The translations under genes were made by a program, and so were the position numbers. The notes beneath the pieces were generated by a model. It was not told the DNA's origin. It searched no databases and saw only the letters and a program-made list of their open reading frames with translations. From assembly GCA_905233425.1 (NCBI GenBank), contig CAJOEC010000071.1, positions 1 to 38,175 of the forward strand: a stretch of DNA of 38,175 nt, in the 5' to 3' direction. The DNA comes from an uncultured Prevotella sp. Lineage in GTDB: Bacteria > Bacteroidota > Bacteroidia > Bacteroidales > Bacteroidaceae. Positions 8,301 through 17,022 of the stretch are shown piece after piece. Numbering within the stretch: position 1 is the first letter of the stretch; each line of letters opens with the position of its first letter.

Positions 8301-9362
8301 AACACCGAGAACGTCACCAGCATGAAATGCCTGTTCCAGTTGTGCACCGGACTGAAGACCGTCGACCTGAAAGGTCTTAAAACATCAAACGTGAAGGACA
8401 TGGGATGGATGTTCACCGTGTGCAGCTCACTTCAGTCTGTCGACATAAGCGGTTTCGACACACGCAATGTCACCAACATGAAGAGTATGTTCAACGAATG
8501 TGAATCACTTAGGAACGTCAGCCTCAGATACAACAGCACGCCCAATGTCACCGATGTGAGCTACATGTTCAACAAATGTTCGGCACTTGAAAGCATTGAC
8601 CTGACGAATTTCAACACAAAGAGCGTCACCAATATGGAAGCCATGTTCCAGATGTGCACAAGCCTGAAGTCGGCAGACCTCAGCAGCTTCAACACCTCAA
8701 ACGTCACCGACCTGGCGTGGTTGTTCTATGGGTGCAGCGCCCTGGCCGATGTCAATGTAAGCTCGTTCAACACGAGGAAGACAGAGAATTTCCGCTGTAT
8801 GTTCTACGATTGCGGAAGCCTCACGAAATTGGATGTCGGCAACCTCAACACCACTAACGCCACCGACCTGGGCTTCATGTTCCGTGGCTGCAGCGGTGTA
8901 AAGGAACTCGACCTGACGGGATTCTCAACAAGCAATGTCACCACCACGCAGGCAATGTTGTTCGGATGCTCTTCGCTCAAGACCATCTATGCCAGTGAGG
9001 ACTGGAAAACCGACAAGCTGGAGAACAGCTCAAACATGTTCGGTGAATGTACCGGCATCGTTGGCGGCGCGGGAACAAGATACAACGACAGCTACAGGGA
9101 CATAACCTACGCACGCATCGACGGCGGAACGTCAAAGCCCGGATATTTCACCTACAAGGCTGTAAGCGCATACGGCGACGTGAACGGCGACACGGTCGTC
9201 GACGTGGCCGACATCGCATCAATCATCAATGTCATGTCGGGCGGTGGCGACAACGCTCTGCGCAGTAGGGCCGACGTCAACGGCGACGGTGCCATCGACG
9301 TGGCCGACATAGCTGCTATAATCAACAAGATGGCACAACAGGCAAGAACACAGAAACAATGA
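5352..9362 (+). CDS. Secreted C10 (streptopain-like) cysteine protease with DUF285 repeats and dockerin-like tail
   Basis: The 1336-residue protein has four parts. A signal peptide (to about residue 35) precedes a Spi-type propeptide (DKEQALAKARQFY). The C10 peptidase domain (about 150-400) shows the nucleophile C188 in VTGCVATAMAQ and H344 in GGGHEFVIDGYDGEG, followed by LNWGWTGWQDGY, as in streptopain. A central region of about 450 residues looks like beta-sandwich domains. Residues about 846-1236 hold some 15 DUF285/BspA-like repeats of about 24 residues (MFxxCxxLxxIDVSxFxTxNVTxM), an adhesive leucine-rich fold. The C-terminus (about 1273-1330) has two dockerin-like calcium loops, GDVNGDTVVDVADIASIIN and ADVNGDGAIDVADIAAIIN. 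It probably acts outside the cell as an adhesive protease. The stop codon overlaps the next start (ATGA), so the two are co-translated. Confidence 0.9.
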   Translation: MNRLLSIFLSPTLTRRAQWLSSLAVLLCATTLQAAPIDKEQALAKARQFYTTHGQQAKSGRLRQVARSTDVSVKLQNDYFYVFAAGEDDGFVIISGDDATPSVLGYADKGTFSAENMPENMKAWLEGYADQIRCLQRGNYTATVNAAPPIHPAVQPLMKSMWGQDGPYNLKCPVFFDEKKYGRAVTGCVATAMAQVMYYHKFPASTTQRIPGYQCRKDHSEYIGSSTPSYVTVPAFPVTSFDWDNILPVYDGDETDAQKNAVATLMLACGTAMEMDYGINDVGGSGAYSQDIKKALTTYFNYDKSMFYASRNNYTLNDWDALLYGELTAQRPICYNGQSIGGGHEFVIDGYDGEGYYHLNWGWTGWQDGYFLLDILTPGDDSGIGAGSGGYNCNQFALIGMKPNANGANPANDVMTTDSIGIIDKTIFTRSSRLQNFTGVNIKASVWNRNGYEGAFDIGFGVYDENDNLKSVHPLRTNVKYAHGSGYVCYRASLKFDFGINLDNGTYRIRPISKATQSTKWLPNIGSETYFIRAQVTTNSLELSLPFEYLHGSLVVNNSPYAGGPTDIRMYFNNDGEKYIGNVYLYKYDEDAEDADNVWKMLYAEHLEIGKGESQQRDAVIVLEETGRHTIVLFLDEGYSLASTEVVTKAPKPQTLNCTYNVTNGNNTNFEINSDRFEVDINYRNIGTNNYDDFVQVYLIKEVEENKYAIATIKNDRVTIPSEGSVKRSYVFKGLENGTTYFARAFYNSEGEQKYSSNSNLYTIKFTVPSPYAVLNNGTLSFYYDSKRATRKGQTYDIDYSYANYLPAWAPDSLSINSVVFDSSFANYTPNSTAYWFGGYYNNLTSITGLKNLNTEYVTSMDNMFRSCKALKNIDVSGFKTGNVTTMRSMFYGCNALESVDVSKFDTKNVRYMNFMFCGCNSLETIDVSRFETGNVIYFNSMFSECNSLKSIDVSKFDMSSATDISFMFNKCSSLTFVNLSQLNTENVTSMKCLFQLCTGLKTVDLKGLKTSNVKDMGWMFTVCSSLQSVDISGFDTRNVTNMKSMFNECESLRNVSLRYNSTPNVTDVSYMFNKCSALESIDLTNFNTKSVTNMEAMFQMCTSLKSADLSSFNTSNVTDLAWLFYGCSALADVNVSSFNTRKTENFRCMFYDCGSLTKLDVGNLNTTNATDLGFMFRGCSGVKELDLTGFSTSNVTTTQAMLFGCSSLKTIYASEDWKTDKLENSSNMFGECTGIVGGAGTRYNDSYRDITYARIDGGTSKPGYFTYKAVSAYGDVNGDTVVDVADIASIINVMSGGGDNALRSRADVNGDGAIDVADIAAIINKMAQQARTQKQ

Positions 9363-11815
9363 AACAGACAACATTTCTATTAACAGCGGCTTTGTTCGCA
9401 ACGACAAACGCCATGGCCCAGGAGCAACTGGGCCGTGGCGTTGTCGCTCTGAAAACATCCAACAAGGGGAACTTCGTAAGCTGGCGTATGCTCGCCACCG
9501 ACGACGAGGAGCGCACGCGCTTTGACGTGATACGCAACGGCACGACAGTGGCGGAAAACGTCTACAAGACAAACTATGTCGACGCCTCGGCCCCAACCTC
9601 GGCCGAATACCGCATAGTGACAAAGGTGGACGGAGTGCCGACAGACACCACCGAAACGGTCAAGGCATGGGCGCAGCAATACCAGAAGATTGTGCTCGAC
9701 TGCCCCGCGAAAGGTTCAGCCGGAGGGAATTACAGCCCTAACGACTGCTCGGTGGGCGATGTCGACGGCGACGGAGAGTATGAGATATTCGTGAAATGGC
9801 AACCCGACAACGCCAAGGACAACTCGCAGGGAGGAGTCACCGACAACACCATCATCGACTGCTACAAGATGGTGGACGGCGAGACCGTGAATGGGAAAAC
9901 CACAAACTGCAAGCGGCTATGGCGTGTAGACCTGGGGCGCAACATCCGCTCAGGCGCACACTACACACAGTACATGGTCTACGACTTCGACGGCGACGGA
10001 CAGGCAGAGATGATGTGCAAGACAGGCCCCGGCTCCATCGACGGACAGGGGAAATATGTCAATGAGGCTGCCACCGACGCCACCATAAAGGCGGTCAGCG
10101 GCACAGCGCTCTACCGCAACAGCGACGGACGTATAACAGGCGGACAGGAGTGGCTCACAGTATTCGAAGGGGCTACGGGCAAGGCTCTGCACACCGTGTT
10201 CTACAACCCCAACCGCAACATGACCTACGGAGGTGCCGCCGACGGCTCGGTGAACTGGGGCGTAGGAGGAAAGAATGACAAGGCGTCTTACGGCAACAGG
10301 GGAGAGCGATACCTGGCCGCCGTGGCCCATCTCGACGGAACGGACAAGCCCGCCAGCGGCATCTTCTGCCGGGGGTACTATGACTATGCCTTCATCTGGG
10401 CAGTCGACTTCGACGGGACGCTGCTGCACCAGCGATGGCTGTCGAGCAACAAGAGCGGAAACTCCTACTCAGTCATCACCTACGACGCCAACGACAATGG
10501 TACCACCAAGACCTACAACAACATGAAGCCCACCAGCGGCAGCGGCAGCGGAACGATGTACCAGAACGGCAACCACAACATGAGCATTGCCGATGTCGAC
10601 GGCGACGGACGCGACGAGATTGTGTGGGGTTCGGCATGTTGCGACGACGACGGGCGCGTGCTCTACGGAACTGGCTTCGGACATGGCGATGCCATACACC
10701 TGGCCGACCACTGCCCCGACCGTCCGGGACTGGAGGTGTTCCAGATACACGAGGGCGGAAACTACGGCTGGGACCTGCACGATGCCGCCACGGGCGAGAT
10801 AATCCACAGCGCAACGGGGGGCAGCGACAACGGACGCGGCATAGCAGCAGCTTTCGACGCAAGCACACGGGGCTCGCTGTTCTGGAGTTCAAACGACGGT
10901 CAGCCGAGGAAAGCCGAGACAGGAAAGGTGGCATACACGTCGGGTGGATCGTCGAATTTCCGCATCTACTGGGACGGCGACTTGCAGGACGAACTGCTCG
11001 ACGGCTCGAAACTCGACAAGTTCAAGAGCGGACAGGGCGGAACGTCACGACTGGTGACATTCAGCGACATCGGACCCGCAAGCACGTGCAACGGCACGAA
11101 GAACACCCCGTGTCTGCAGGCCGACATCATCGGCGACTGGCGCGAAGAGGTCATTCTCTTCGGACAGACCGACGAGGAGACATGCCTGGCCATCTACAGC
11201 ACCAACACCTCGACCAGCTACCGTATGCCAACGCTCATGGACGACCATACGTACCGCATGGGGGTGTGCTGGCAGAACACCGCCTACAACCAGCCGCCAC
11301 ACCTCGGCTACTACCTGCCCGACGCCATGATGCCACGGCTGCTGACCGACGGCCAGCCACTCATGCTCACCGCCGGAGAGGAGATGGACACCGTAGTCAT
11401 CCGCTCACGCTACTGCAGCAGCGTTACCACCACGGCATATCTCACCGAGGACGGGACGCGTAAGAGCGGTATGCCGCCCGGACTGGCAAAGAAAATCGAC
11501 TTCACAAAGAAGACCATTACCATCACCGGGACACCAACTGAGCCAGGCACTTACGGCCTGATAATAAACCTGACGGGAATAGGAAACGAGAAAGTCGCCG
11601 ACACGCTGACCATCTGCGTGGCAGAGGGCGAGACCTTCGCCAAGGGCGACGTGAACCGCGACGGCGCGGTCGACGTGGCCGACATAGCGTCTGTCATCAA
11701 TTTCATGGCCGGCAATTCTGACCTTCCCACCGCACTTTGCGACGTGAACGGTGACGGAGCGGTCGACGTGGCCGACATAGCCTCAATAATCAATATTATG
11801 GCTACAGAGCCTTAA
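9359..11815 (+). CDS. Secreted PL11 rhamnogalacturonan lyase with dockerin-like tail
   Basis: The 818-residue protein starts with a signal peptide ending near AMA-Q21. The main body (about 22-640) is a polysaccharide lyase family 11 enzyme of the YesW/YesX type, which cleaves the rhamnogalacturonan I backbone of pectin by beta-elimination. Recognisable landmarks are RGVVALKTS and VSWRMLATD near the N-terminus, repeated calcium-loop propeller motifs (DVDGDGEYEI, DFDGDGQAEM, DVDGDGRDEI) and the closing AYNQPPHLGYYLPD. An Ig-like segment (TKKTITITGTPTEPGTYGL) follows. The last 60 residues have two dockerin-like repeats, DVNRDGAVDVADIASVIN and DVNGDGAVDVADIASIIN, nearly identical to those of the protease upstream. 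The start lies within the upstream stop (ATGA). The 3' end overlaps the convergent queC gene by 4 bp. Confidence 0.9.
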   Translation: MKQTTFLLTAALFATTNAMAQEQLGRGVVALKTSNKGNFVSWRMLATDDEERTRFDVIRNGTTVAENVYKTNYVDASAPTSAEYRIVTKVDGVPTDTTETVKAWAQQYQKIVLDCPAKGSAGGNYSPNDCSVGDVDGDGEYEIFVKWQPDNAKDNSQGGVTDNTIIDCYKMVDGETVNGKTTNCKRLWRVDLGRNIRSGAHYTQYMVYDFDGDGQAEMMCKTGPGSIDGQGKYVNEAATDATIKAVSGTALYRNSDGRITGGQEWLTVFEGATGKALHTVFYNPNRNMTYGGAADGSVNWGVGGKNDKASYGNRGERYLAAVAHLDGTDKPASGIFCRGYYDYAFIWAVDFDGTLLHQRWLSSNKSGNSYSVITYDANDNGTTKTYNNMKPTSGSGSGTMYQNGNHNMSIADVDGDGRDEIVWGSACCDDDGRVLYGTGFGHGDAIHLADHCPDRPGLEVFQIHEGGNYGWDLHDAATGEIIHSATGGSDNGRGIAAAFDASTRGSLFWSSNDGQPRKAETGKVAYTSGGSSNFRIYWDGDLQDELLDGSKLDKFKSGQGGTSRLVTFSDIGPASTCNGTKNTPCLQADIIGDWREEVILFGQTDEETCLAIYSTNTSTSYRMPTLMDDHTYRMGVCWQNTAYNQPPHLGYYLPDAMMPRLLTDGQPLMLTAGEEMDTVVIRSRYCSSVTTTAYLTEDGTRKSGMPPGLAKKIDFTKKTITITGTPTEPGTYGLIINLTGIGNEKVADTLTICVAEGETFAKGDVNRDGAVDVADIASVINFMAGNSDLPTALCDVNGDGAVDVADIASIINIMATEP

Positions 11816-12462
11816 TCGTAGTCCGTGGTGTCCTTTATCCCGGCCTGTGCCATGGCTTCACGACGTTCCACGCATGTGCCGCAGCGTCCGCAATGACGGT
11901 CGCCGCCTTTATAGCACGACCAAGTCTCGCTGTAGTCTATTCCGAGCAGCTTCCCACGCCGGGCTATATCGGCCTTGGTGATGGCAGTATAGGGTGTCAC
12001 GAGCCGCACACCGACGTAAGTGCCGGCCTGTGCGGCACGGTCGAAAGCCTCGACGAACTCCGGCCGGCAGTCGGGATATATGGCGTGGTCGCCGCCGTGG
12101 TTTGCCATCATCACGTTTTTCAGCCCACGGCTCTCTGCCATGCCTACGGCCACGCTGAGCATGATGCCGTTGCGGAAAGGCACAACGGTGCTCTTCATGT
12201 TGTCGTTGTCGTAGTTACCCTCAGGGATTTCGTCGCCGCCCTGAAGCAGCGAACTCTCGAAATAGTCGGCAATGAAGCGCATGGGGATGACGATGTGCTC
12301 TATGCCCAACCTCTTGCAATGCATCTGTGCAAAAGGTATCTCACGCGCATTGTGCTTTGAGCCGTAGTCGAACGATATGGCCAGGGCGATGCGCTTCTGA
12401 AAGTCGTAGAGCATGGTCGTGCTGTCCATGCCCCCGCTGAGTATAAGTATTGAGTCTTTCAT
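11812..12462 (-). CDS. queC: 7-cyano-7-deazaguanine synthase QueC
   Basis: The 216-residue cytoplasmic enzyme converts 7-carboxy-7-deazaguanine to preQ0 using ATP and ammonia, a step of queuosine biosynthesis. The N-terminal PP-loop SGGMDST (9-15) binds ATP. Four C-terminal cysteines, C183, C191, C194 and C197 (SCYKGGDRHCGRCGTC), form the zinc site. Length is normal for the family. It is the last gene of a minus-strand run with mltG and trmD. Other queuosine genes (queD, queE, queF) are not in the window. Confidence 0.95.
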   Translation of the reverse strand: MKDSILILSGGMDSTTMLYDFQKRIALAISFDYGSKHNAREIPFAQMHCKRLGIEHIVIPMRFIADYFESSLLQGGDEIPEGNYDNDNMKSTVVPFRNGIMLSVAVGMAESRGLKNVMMANHGGDHAIYPDCRPEFVEAFDRAAQAGTYVGVRLVTPYTAITKADIARRGKLLGIDYSETWSCYKGGDRHCGRCGTCVERREAMAQAGIKDTTDYD

Positions 12463-12495
12463 TACAGTTCGGACGCACTACGGCGCGTCCCTACA
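12463..12495. repeat. 33-bp repeat between queC and mltG
   Basis: This stretch (TACAGTTCGGACGCACTACG and onward to CTACA) fills most of the 41-bp gap between mltG and queC. An identical 33-bp copy in the same orientation lies on the other side of mltG at 13501-13533. It resembles the GGACGCGAC family seen in frame in the genes at 22433 and 31837. Confidence 0.85.
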
Positions 12496-12503
12496 ATATT
12501 ATT

Positions 12504-13493
12504 TTATTTTATTCCTCTTTCGTTGAGTGCCCTGGCATAGCGTGCGGCGTTGCGCTGGTGCTCGCTCAATGTAGTGGCAAAGTTGTGGGTGCCAGAGAAA
12601 TCCTCCTTGGCACACATATAAAGATAGTTGTTCTCTTCGGCGTTGAGCACAGCGTCGATGCCCTTCTGGCTCGCAATCTTTATCGGTCCGGGAGGCAGGC
12701 CGTTGTTGCGGTAAGTGTTGTACGGGCTTTCCACCTCGAGGTGCTTGTTCAGTACGCGGCGCAGGGCAAAGTCTTTCAGCGCGAATTTCACCGTCGGGTC
12801 GGCCTGCAACGGCATGTTAAGCCGCAGACGGTTGAGGTACATTCCCGCGATGGCAGGCTTCTCGGCATTGTTGGCGGTCTCCTCGTCGATGATGCTTGCC
12901 AGTATGCACACCTGTGTCGGTGTCAGTCCCTTGTCGGCGGCCTGTCGACGGCGCTTGTCGTTCCAAAAAGCGTCGTGTTCGCGCTCCATGCGTTTCATCA
13001 GGCTTTCGGCCGATATGTTCCAGTAGACCTCGTAGGTGTCGGGCACGAAGAGCGCGGCAATGGTGTCGGCTGTCAGGTAGGCGGCAATAGTGGTGCTGTC
13101 GAGCATGAGTTTCTGCGCCAGTTTCCCGGCCAGCTGATCCATGGTGCGCACCTCGGGTATGATGAGCCTCACTGGTGTCTGGTGGCCGTTTCTCAGCCGT
13201 CGCATCACGTCGATGGTGGTCATCGCCGGCTCTATGGCGTAGCGTCCCGTCCTCGGCCTGTCGGCATATCCTGTATGGCGCATCATTGTTGTCAGTCCGG
13301 CGATGGCATGTTCCGTCGATATGCCCTGCAGCTTGGCAGTCACCGAGTCGACGGTGTCGTCGTCGTCGACGTAGAGGTAGAACGTGTCGCTTGCCGTTGA
13401 GAAGGTTGTGAACGCGAGGTAATAGCCCAGCGCCGCCGCTCCGAGAAGGCAGACGATGGCTGGAAGCAGATAGTATCTTGTCTTTATTTTCAT
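12504..13493 (-). CDS. mltG: Endolytic transglycosylase MltG (YceG-like)
   Basis: The 329-residue protein has one N-terminal membrane segment (YYLLPAIVCLLGAAALGYYLA region, residues 7-27), a LysM-like part (about 38-100) and the YceG catalytic domain. MltG cuts nascent glycan strands at the inner membrane and is thought to set glycan length. The active-site motif region reads ASIIDEETAN (199-208) and is followed by the conserved MYLNRLR and LQADPTVKFAL. In E. coli the motif is ASIVEKET, with the glutamate after V being catalytic by my recollection; here that position is Asp and the next acidic residue is Glu, so an alignment is worth making. NGLPPGPI near the C-terminus is also typical. Confidence 0.92.
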   Translation of the reverse strand: MKIKTRYYLLPAIVCLLGAAALGYYLAFTTFSTASDTFYLYVDDDDTVDSVTAKLQGISTEHAIAGLTTMMRHTGYADRPRTGRYAIEPAMTTIDVMRRLRNGHQTPVRLIIPEVRTMDQLAGKLAQKLMLDSTTIAAYLTADTIAALFVPDTYEVYWNISAESLMKRMEREHDAFWNDKRRRQAADKGLTPTQVCILASIIDEETANNAEKPAIAGMYLNRLRLNMPLQADPTVKFALKDFALRRVLNKHLEVESPYNTYRNNGLPPGPIKIASQKGIDAVLNAEENNYLYMCAKEDFSGTHNFATTLSEHQRNAARYARALNERGIK

Positions 13494-13500
13494 CTTTCTG

Positions 13501-13533
13501 TACAGTTCGGACGCACTACGGCGCGTCCCTACA
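13501..13533. repeat. 33-bp repeat upstream of mltG
   Basis: It is identical to 12463-12495. It lies 8 bp upstream of the mltG start, inside the 160-bp gap to trmD. I see nothing else recognisable in that gap. Confidence 0.85.
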
Positions 13534-13653
13534 TTATTAAGACTTTCTTCGATTTCTGTCCCTGTCTCAAGCTGTTCCTGCGGTCATGGCCACAAGAAGC
13601 AGAGTGGCAATGTGTCTCAGTTGTGTCATTTTGATTTCGGGAGTTACAGGGAG

Positions 13654-14337
13654 TCAACAAGGAGTTTTCAGCAGGTCAGGACGCAGACGACGCGTGCGTT
13701 CCAAGGCCTGCTCAAGTTCCCACTCGCGAATCTTGGCCTCGTTGCCGCTGAGCAAAATCTCAGGCACACGCCATCCACGGTAGTCGGCCGGACGGGTGTA
13801 GATGGGAGCAGCAAGGAGGTCGTCCTGGAAACAGTCTGAGAGCGCGCTCTGCTCATCGCCGATGACTCCGGGAACTACGCGCACTACTGCGTCGGCAATG
13901 ATGGCCGCAGCCAGCTCGCCACCGGTGAGAACATAGTCGCCGATGCTTATCTCGCGGGTGATGAGATGGTCGCGCACACGCTGGTCTATGCCCTTGTAGT
14001 GTCCGCAGAGAATGATGATGTTGCCCATCAGAGACAATTCGTTGGCCACATGCTGGTTAAACTTCTCACCGTCGGGCGAGGTGAAGATCACCTCGTCGTA
14101 GTCACGCTCGGCTTTCAGGGCCGCAATGCAGCGGTCTATGGGTTCACATTGCATGACCATTCCGGCACTACCGCCGTATGGGTAGTCGTCCACGCGCCGC
14201 CACTTGTCGAGGGTGTAGTCGCGCAGGTTGTGGAGACGTATCTCAGCCAGACCTTTCTTCTCTGCCCTGGCAAGTATCGACTCGTGGACGAAGCCCTCGA
14301 TCATCTCGGGCAGCACGGTGATTATGTCTATCCTCAT
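13654..14337 (-). CDS. trmD: tRNA (guanine-N1-)-methyltransferase TrmD
   Basis: The 227-residue SPOUT-family enzyme methylates G37 of tRNAs with G at position 36, which prevents +1 frameshifting. Typical sequence landmarks are [12 protein letters not shown] at the start, [14 protein letters not shown] (51-64), the knot region [15 protein letters not shown], then [15 protein letters not shown] and [14 protein letters not shown]. The trefoil knot that binds S-adenosylmethionine is intact. Unlike many bacteria there is no rpsP, rimM or rplS next to it. Confidence 0.96.
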   Translation of the reverse strand: MRIDIITVLPEMIEGFVHESILARAEKKGLAEIRLHNLRDYTLDKWRRVDDYPYGGSAGMVMQCEPIDRCIAALKAERDYDEVIFTSPDGEKFNQHVANELSLMGNIIILCGHYKGIDQRVRDHLITREISIGDYVLTGGELAAAIIADAVVRVVPGVIGDEQSALSDCFQDDLLAAPIYTRPADYRGWRVPEILLSGNEAKIREWELEQALERTRRLRPDLLKTPC

Positions 14338-14395
14338 GAAACGAGATAATAGGGAGTTAATAGGAAGTTAACAAGTCCTGTTTCAATGATCTGGC

Positions 14396-16858
14396 TTATT
14401 TGAACTGCCAGCAGTCAAAATGGGTGTCGCCACTGGTCTCCGAGAAGCAGATGTACAGGTCGTGGACGCCCTTGGCTCCGCTCACCTTGTCAGCAAAACT
14501 GCTGTAGGTCTCCAATGAGCCTGTGCTGCCGATGACCACGGTGCCGATGACGGGGCCGTCGTGGCTGTCGAGGCGCAGTGTGACGGTGCAGCTGCCGGTT
14601 GAGGCGGCGGTGGCGGTGAAGCGCTTGGCACCACGGCCGAAGTCGACGCCGCGCAGACGGATGTACTCACCGTCATTGATGTCGTAGATATACATGTTGC
14701 GGCGGCCTGTGGACTCAGGCATGTCGTTCACCACGCCCGTGTTCTTAATGCCCATCTTGGCCGACTTCAGCCCGAAGCCCCAGTTCATGGTCTCGGCCTC
14801 AACGCGGCGGTAGGGGTTGAGCCACTGCAACTGCTGCAAGGGTTGCACGTCGAGCCAGTAGGGCACCTCCTCGATGGTTCCGTCGGCGTTGTATTTCATC
14901 TCGGCTGCCGACACCGATCGACGTTCGTGGTGGGTGAAGGTCTCGATGTGCATCAGGTCGTAGTTCTGGCCGAAGATATAGGTGTGACCCTTGAAGTCGG
15001 CTATGCCGGGGTGGTTGCCGCGGTCGCGGTGGGTGGGGCGCATGATGTAGCCCGTCGATGTCCATGGGCCAGTAGGGCTGTCGCTCATGGCATAGCCCAG
15101 ACCTTCAGGGCAGCAGGTTGAGGCGAAGGCAAGGTAGTAAGACCCTCCCCCGGCCCCTCCCTGCGAGGGAGGGGAGTAGTTACCATTACCCCTTGTTTTC
15201 CCGGCGGACGAGGTAACCGCTCCCCTCCATTTAGGGAGGGGCTGGGGGAGGGTCTTTTTATAGAACCACGGGCCTTCCTGGTAGTTGTCGATATGCGGGA
15301 GCTGTGTGATGCCGCTCTTCAGCGAGATCATGTCGTCGTTCAGCAGGGCGTAGTAGCAGTGGGGGTTGCCCCAGTAGAGGTATGCCTGCCCGTCGGTGTC
15401 GATGAACACCGAGGGGTCGATGTCGTTCCAGTGTTCCTTCTGCCACACCAACGGTGCGCCTAAGGGGTCTTTAAACGGGCCGTAAGGCGAGTCGCTCACA
15501 AGCACACCGATGCCATGACCGTGAAGAGGGGCGTAGAGGTAATATTTGCCGTTGCGCTCAACGGTCTGAATGGCCCATGCACCGTTGTCGCGGCTGCGCC
15601 AGGGGAAGTCCTTCAGCGAGGCCACGGCTCCGTGCTCCGTCCAGTTCACCATGTCGGTGGTGCTCCACAGCAGCCAGTCGTACATGAAGAATCCGGCAGA
15701 GTTCTTCTCCCTCGGATCGGTGATGTCCTCGGGCGAAGCGTCGTGCGAGGTGAAGAGGAAGAGGGTGTCGCCAACGACTATTGGCGATGGGTCGGCGGTG
15801 TACTTCGTCTGGAAGAGCGGCAGGTTCACCCTTGCCTCCTCACGCATTGCCGACTGCAGCAGCAGTGAGTCGAGGCGCAGGTCGTTGAGGCGGCGAGCGT
15901 CGTTGAGGAACCGCACCATGTGCTGTAGGTTCTCGTCGGCATACATGCCCATGCCGTGGCCGCCCTCGGGCACGAAGGTTGCCTCGGTCTTCACACCGGC
16001 GGCCATAAGTGCACCGTAGAAATACTTGCCCTGGCAGCAAGGCACGACGTTGTCTTTCTCGCCATGGTGGATGATGATAGGCGGACAGTCCTTCGTGATG
16101 TAAGTGGTGGCACTTAGGCTGCGGTACTTGTCAGGCTCTTTACTGAGCTTCGAGTCGAGCAGCACATCCTCAGGGCTGTTTTCGCCCATCTTCATACCTT
16201 CGCCACAGTCCATGGCAGTCAGGTCGATGGGGCCCGACCAGTCGCAGGCGGCGCAGACGGTGCTCGACTGGTTGAGATGGGTGCCGAGGTTGCCCTCGAG
16301 GTCAATCTCCACCTTTCCAACGGTGGCCGTCTTCCGTCCGCTGGTGGTAGCGGCTATCGATGCGAGGTGTCCGCCCGAGGAGAATCCGCTGGTGGCGACG
16401 AAACGCGGGTCAAAATGGTATTTCTCGGCCTCGCCACGCACAAAGCGGATGACGGCACGGATGTCATGGAGCTGTGCCGGCCACTTGGCATCCATACTGC
16501 TGCGGTGGTTGGGGCATACCACGGCATAGCCCGCATTGAGCAGGGCCTTTACGATGGTGCCCAAGTCGGCGGCACCCTTGCTGTTGTTGCTGAACCAGGC
16601 GCTGCCATAGATGTGAATCACAACGGGATAGGAGTCTTTCTTCTCCTTGGGAAGGTAGATGTCGCAGGTGTGGAACGCCTGGCCGTCGCCGACATAGTCC
16701 ACATCCTTCCACTGCTGACTGGTCTCAAGTTTCACTTCCGGCATCTGGAAGCCGCCAAAGCCACCCGCCGGCTGAGCCATGACAGGCGAAGAGAGGAGCA
16801 AAGAACTTGCAATAGACAATAGACAATAAACAGTAATGGGAATCAGTTTCTTTTTCAT
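14396..16858 (-). CDS. Secreted carbohydrate esterase - GH43 - CBM6 fusion protein
   Basis: The 820-residue protein has a signal peptide (to about MAQ29). Residues 40-330 are an alpha/beta-hydrolase of the BD-FAE/acetyl-esterase kind, with oxyanion segment HIYGSAW, nucleophile S160 in GFSSG, and probable D269 and H301. Residues 345-690 are a GH43 five-bladed propeller with D356 (YTADPSP), D481 (NDIDPSVF) and the general acid E528 (QEGPW). The last 130 residues look like a CBM6 (RVEAETM ... YIRLRGVDFG). Together they suggest removal of acyl and arabinosyl or xylosyl decorations from hemicellulose; exact substrates are inferred. About 38 residues (536-573), eight residues after the GH43 acid, are encoded by an inserted palindromic element at 15141-15254. 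The gene follows the mannan genes on the same strand. Confidence 0.88.
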   Translation of the reverse strand: MKKKLIPITVYCLLSIASSLLLSSPVMAQPAGGFGGFQMPEVKLETSQQWKDVDYVGDGQAFHTCDIYLPKEKKDSYPVVIHIYGSAWFSNNSKGAADLGTIVKALLNAGYAVVCPNHRSSMDAKWPAQLHDIRAVIRFVRGEAEKYHFDPRFVATSGFSSGGHLASIAATTSGRKTATVGKVEIDLEGNLGTHLNQSSTVCAACDWSGPIDLTAMDCGEGMKMGENSPEDVLLDSKLSKEPDKYRSLSATTYITKDCPPIIIHHGEKDNVVPCCQGKYFYGALMAAGVKTEATFVPEGGHGMGMYADENLQHMVRFLNDARRLNDLRLDSLLLQSAMREEARVNLPLFQTKYTADPSPIVVGDTLFLFTSHDASPEDITDPREKNSAGFFMYDWLLWSTTDMVNWTEHGAVASLKDFPWRSRDNGAWAIQTVERNGKYYLYAPLHGHGIGVLVSDSPYGPFKDPLGAPLVWQKEHWNDIDPSVFIDTDGQAYLYWGNPHCYYALLNDDMISLKSGITQLPHIDNYQEGPWFYKKTLPQPLPKWRGAVTSSAGKTRGNGNYSPPSQGGAGGGSYYLAFASTCCPEGLGYAMSDSPTGPWTSTGYIMRPTHRDRGNHPGIADFKGHTYIFGQNYDLMHIETFTHHERRSVSAAEMKYNADGTIEEVPYWLDVQPLQQLQWLNPYRRVEAETMNWGFGLKSAKMGIKNTGVVNDMPESTGRRNMYIYDINDGEYIRLRGVDFGRGAKRFTATAASTGSCTVTLRLDSHDGPVIGTVVIGSTGSLETYSSFADKVSGAKGVHDLYICFSETSGDTHFDCWQFK
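15141..15254. repeat. In-frame coding palindromic element, copy 2 (in the esterase-GH43 gene)
   Basis: Two hairpin arms, GACCCTCCCCCGGCCCC to GGGGAGTAGTTACC and GGTAACCGCTCCCC to GGGGGAGGGTC, with a spacer of about 30 bp. It is read as LPQPLPKWRGAVTS ... [14 protein letters not shown] between the GH43 strand QEGPWFYKK and the next strand YYLAF. Confidence 0.85.
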
Positions 16859-16884
16859 AATGCTGTCTTTAATTAATTATTGTG

Positions 16885-16892
16885 CAAAAATA
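16885..16892 (-). promoter_or_regulatory. Possible -7 element of the esterase-GH43 gene
   Basis: The minus strand reads TATTTTTG, which matches TAnnTTTG, 27 bp upstream of the start. No good -33 box is visible at 19-21 bp, so this is weak. The 164-bp gap it lies in holds nothing else clear. Confidence 0.35.
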
Positions 16893-17022
16893 CTGTATTT
16901 TCCCATAACAGAGTTGCATATTTGTTGCAAAGGCTTTCTCTTTTACCTTTTTTTAACCAATTTAGATGCAGATGGTAACAACTCACTCATATTTTGCAGC
17001 CATCAATCAGGAGGTGCGGCAT

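Noticed and set aside
12450..13400. 316-residue plus-strand frame opposite mltG
   Set aside because: mltG on the other strand shows the expected membrane segment and family motifs; this frame is a shadow.
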